In this document: one piece after another, positions 36,759 to 37,326 of the stretch | How positions within the stretch are numbered: the stretch's first letter is position 1 | Layout: each line of letters starts with the position of its first letter | Virus record (IMG/VR): IMGVR_UViG_3300049440_000240 | Span: 1-37,326 of that record | Length of the DNA stretch: 37,326 nucleotides | Source: a virus | Reading direction: 5' to 3' (one strand) | Notes under the pieces: model-generated | What the model saw: the letters and a program-made list of their open reading frames with translations, nothing else | Databases searched by the model: none | What the model was told of the DNA's origin: nothing | Program-made: the position numbers and the translations under genes

Positions 36759-37326
36759 ATGACGACCGGCTACATCCAGCTCCGCCGGGGGATCTTGGAG
36801 CACCTGACGAGCGGGCGTATCACGAGCGACGAGTTCACCGCTTTCGTGACAGTCATGATGGAGGCTGACCACAGGTCCGGCACCTGGAAGGGCAGCGGGG
36901 CCGAGCTCGGGCGCCTGATCTGCTGGCAGGTGCGCAAGGCCCAGCGGGTTCTGGCCTCACTCGCCAAAAAGGGCTACCTCACGCTCAAGCGGATCGGGTC
37001 GCGGGCATTCCACTCCTACCTGGTCCGCATCCCGAAATACTTCCCGAAGCTGGCGTCACCAGTGACGCGAACCCCACGAGCTGGCGTCACCCATGACGTG
37101 AGCCCCCCCGGGCTGGCGTCACCCATGACGCCTCCAGCTTTACAAGAAGTAGATCTACAAGAAGAAAAGAAACAAGAAGCGGAGCGCCCTGCGGGCGCTC
37201 CGCCGCGCCGCGCCGAAAGCGCGCGGCATTTCAGGCCCTTCCCACGTGAAGTCAGACAGGCAAAAGCGAGGGCAGATGCCCACGTGGGGGCTGGCCCACC
37301 AGGAGGCGATATGGCTGAGGTCAAAA
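36759..37326 (+). CDS. Replication initiator, lambda O-like (continues at base 1)
   Basis: ATG 36759 follows GAAGAGGGCAGC. On the closed circle the gene runs to base 273 and encodes 237 residues. Residues 10-85 read as a winged helix: a helix SDEFTAFVTVMMEA, the segment AELGRLICWQVRKAQRVLAS as recognition region, and a wing GYLTLKRIGSRAFHSYLVRI. The rest is a linker whose DNA carries the putative origin. The arrangement (initiator gene containing its own iterons and AT-rich segment) is that of lambda O and relatives. It binds the origin and should load host replication enzymes. Confidence 0.8.
   Translation, partial: MTTGYIQLRRGILEHLTSGRITSDEFTAFVTVMMEADHRSGTWKGSGAELGRLICWQVRKAQRVLASLAKKGYLTLKRIGSRAFHSYLVRIPKYFPKLASPVTRTPRAGVTHDVSPPGLASPMTPPALQEVDLQEEKKQEAERPAGAPPRRAESARHFRPFPREVRQAKARADAHVGAGPPGGDMAEVK
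37049..37131. repeat. Three iterons with dyad symmetry (putative replication origin)
   Basis: Units at 37049-37068, 37080-37098 and 37112-37131 share GCTGGCGTCACC and end in TGACG. Each contains an inverted repeat GCGTCA/TGACG(C); the first is a perfect 16-bp palindrome (37053-37068). Starts are 31 and 32 bases apart, about three helical turns, so all dyads face the same side. Confidence 0.8.
37138..37180. other. AT-rich unwinding element with three ACAAGAAG repeats
   Basis: Follows the iterons at once. The stretch is purine-rich on the top strand and the most AT-rich in this part of the genome. ACAAGAAG occurs at 37142-37149, 37157-37164 and 37172-37179, exactly 15 bases apart. In lambda the region after the iterons melts first; the same role is inferred. 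Confidence 0.65.
37181..37201. repeat. 9-bp hairpin closing the origin region
   Basis: GGAGCGCCC (37181-37189) pairs with GGGCGCTCC (37193-37201) around TGC. It lies directly after the AT-rich element, inside the coding frame, and marks the contig junction. It could halt DNA breathing or form a single-strand initiation hairpin. Confidence 0.6.
37200..37326. repeat. Terminal direct overlap, right copy (circularity)
   Basis: Second copy of the 127-base end repeat. It should be removed when the genome is closed. Features in 1-127 and here are the same DNA. Confidence 0.95.

Noticed and set aside
1-37326. tRNA genes, CRISPR arrays, insertion sequences, integrase and attachment sites
   Set aside because: No cloverleaf, regular spaced repeats, transposase or recombinase motifs were seen on either strand by reading; a dedicated tRNA scan could still find a divergent one.

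Overview
The window is one complete, circularly permuted tailed-phage genome from a high-GC bacterium, most likely assembled from a metagenome. The last 127 bases (37200-37326) repeat the first 127 exactly, so the circle is 37,199 bp. A 127-base overlap equals a common maximum assembler k-mer, which points to a circular or permuted molecule rather than a true terminal repeat. Nearly all genes are on the + strand and closely packed. Many start on GTG and overlap the previous stop by four bases (GTGA or ATGA). The host cannot be named from the sequence. A lytic transglycosylase, a spanin-like protein and many Sec-type signal peptides suggest a diderm.

Layout, starting from the replication gene. 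A winged-helix replication initiator (36759 through the contig junction to 273) carries inside its own gene a lambda-like origin: three dyad repeats, an AT-rich stretch with three short direct repeats, and a hairpin (37049-37201). Next come a secreted protein, an HNH nuclease, a KOW-type protein, a zinc-ribbon/HTH regulator and a large ParB-like protein without ParA (264-5020). A folded RNA candidate follows (5063-5124). Packaging genes (TerS-like 5525, TerL 5904) precede about a dozen very small genes (7434-10903) that include a GNAT fold, a HiPIP-like Cys protein and several proteins sharing a C-terminal F-G-x-[SP]-P tail.

The virion block runs portal (10999), three exported-looking proteins (13254, 14870, 16342), scaffold (16898), major capsid protein (18073), a gp4-like adaptor (20968), a gp10-like propeller/stabilisation protein (22008), an FN3-like protein, and two large candidate ejection proteins (25503, 27347). 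This order and the absence of sheath, tube or tape-measure genes suggest a short-tailed, P22-like virion. A two-gene minus-strand island (29352-29904) separates this block from a receptor-binding fibre (30062) and a lysis cassette (holin candidates, SLT endolysin, spanin-like protein; 30801-32341).

A control region (32349-33517) holds an XRE repressor, an antisense coiled-coil gene under a strong minus-strand promoter, and a RHH-like protein. The rightmost block encodes small zinc-ribbon proteins, a RecA/Sak4-like ATPase (34208) and a cold-shock protein whose ribosome site lies in a 9-bp hairpin. No integrase, DNA polymerase or helicase was recognised. Replication probably relies on the host after origin melting by the phage initiator. 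The repressor, lone ParB and iteron origin leave open a phage-plasmid lifestyle.

The most unusual features are a major capsid protein and neighbouring virion proteins with signal-peptide-like N-termini, the shared F-G-x-[SP]-P C-terminal tail, the structured RNA after parB, and the overlapping regulator switch.
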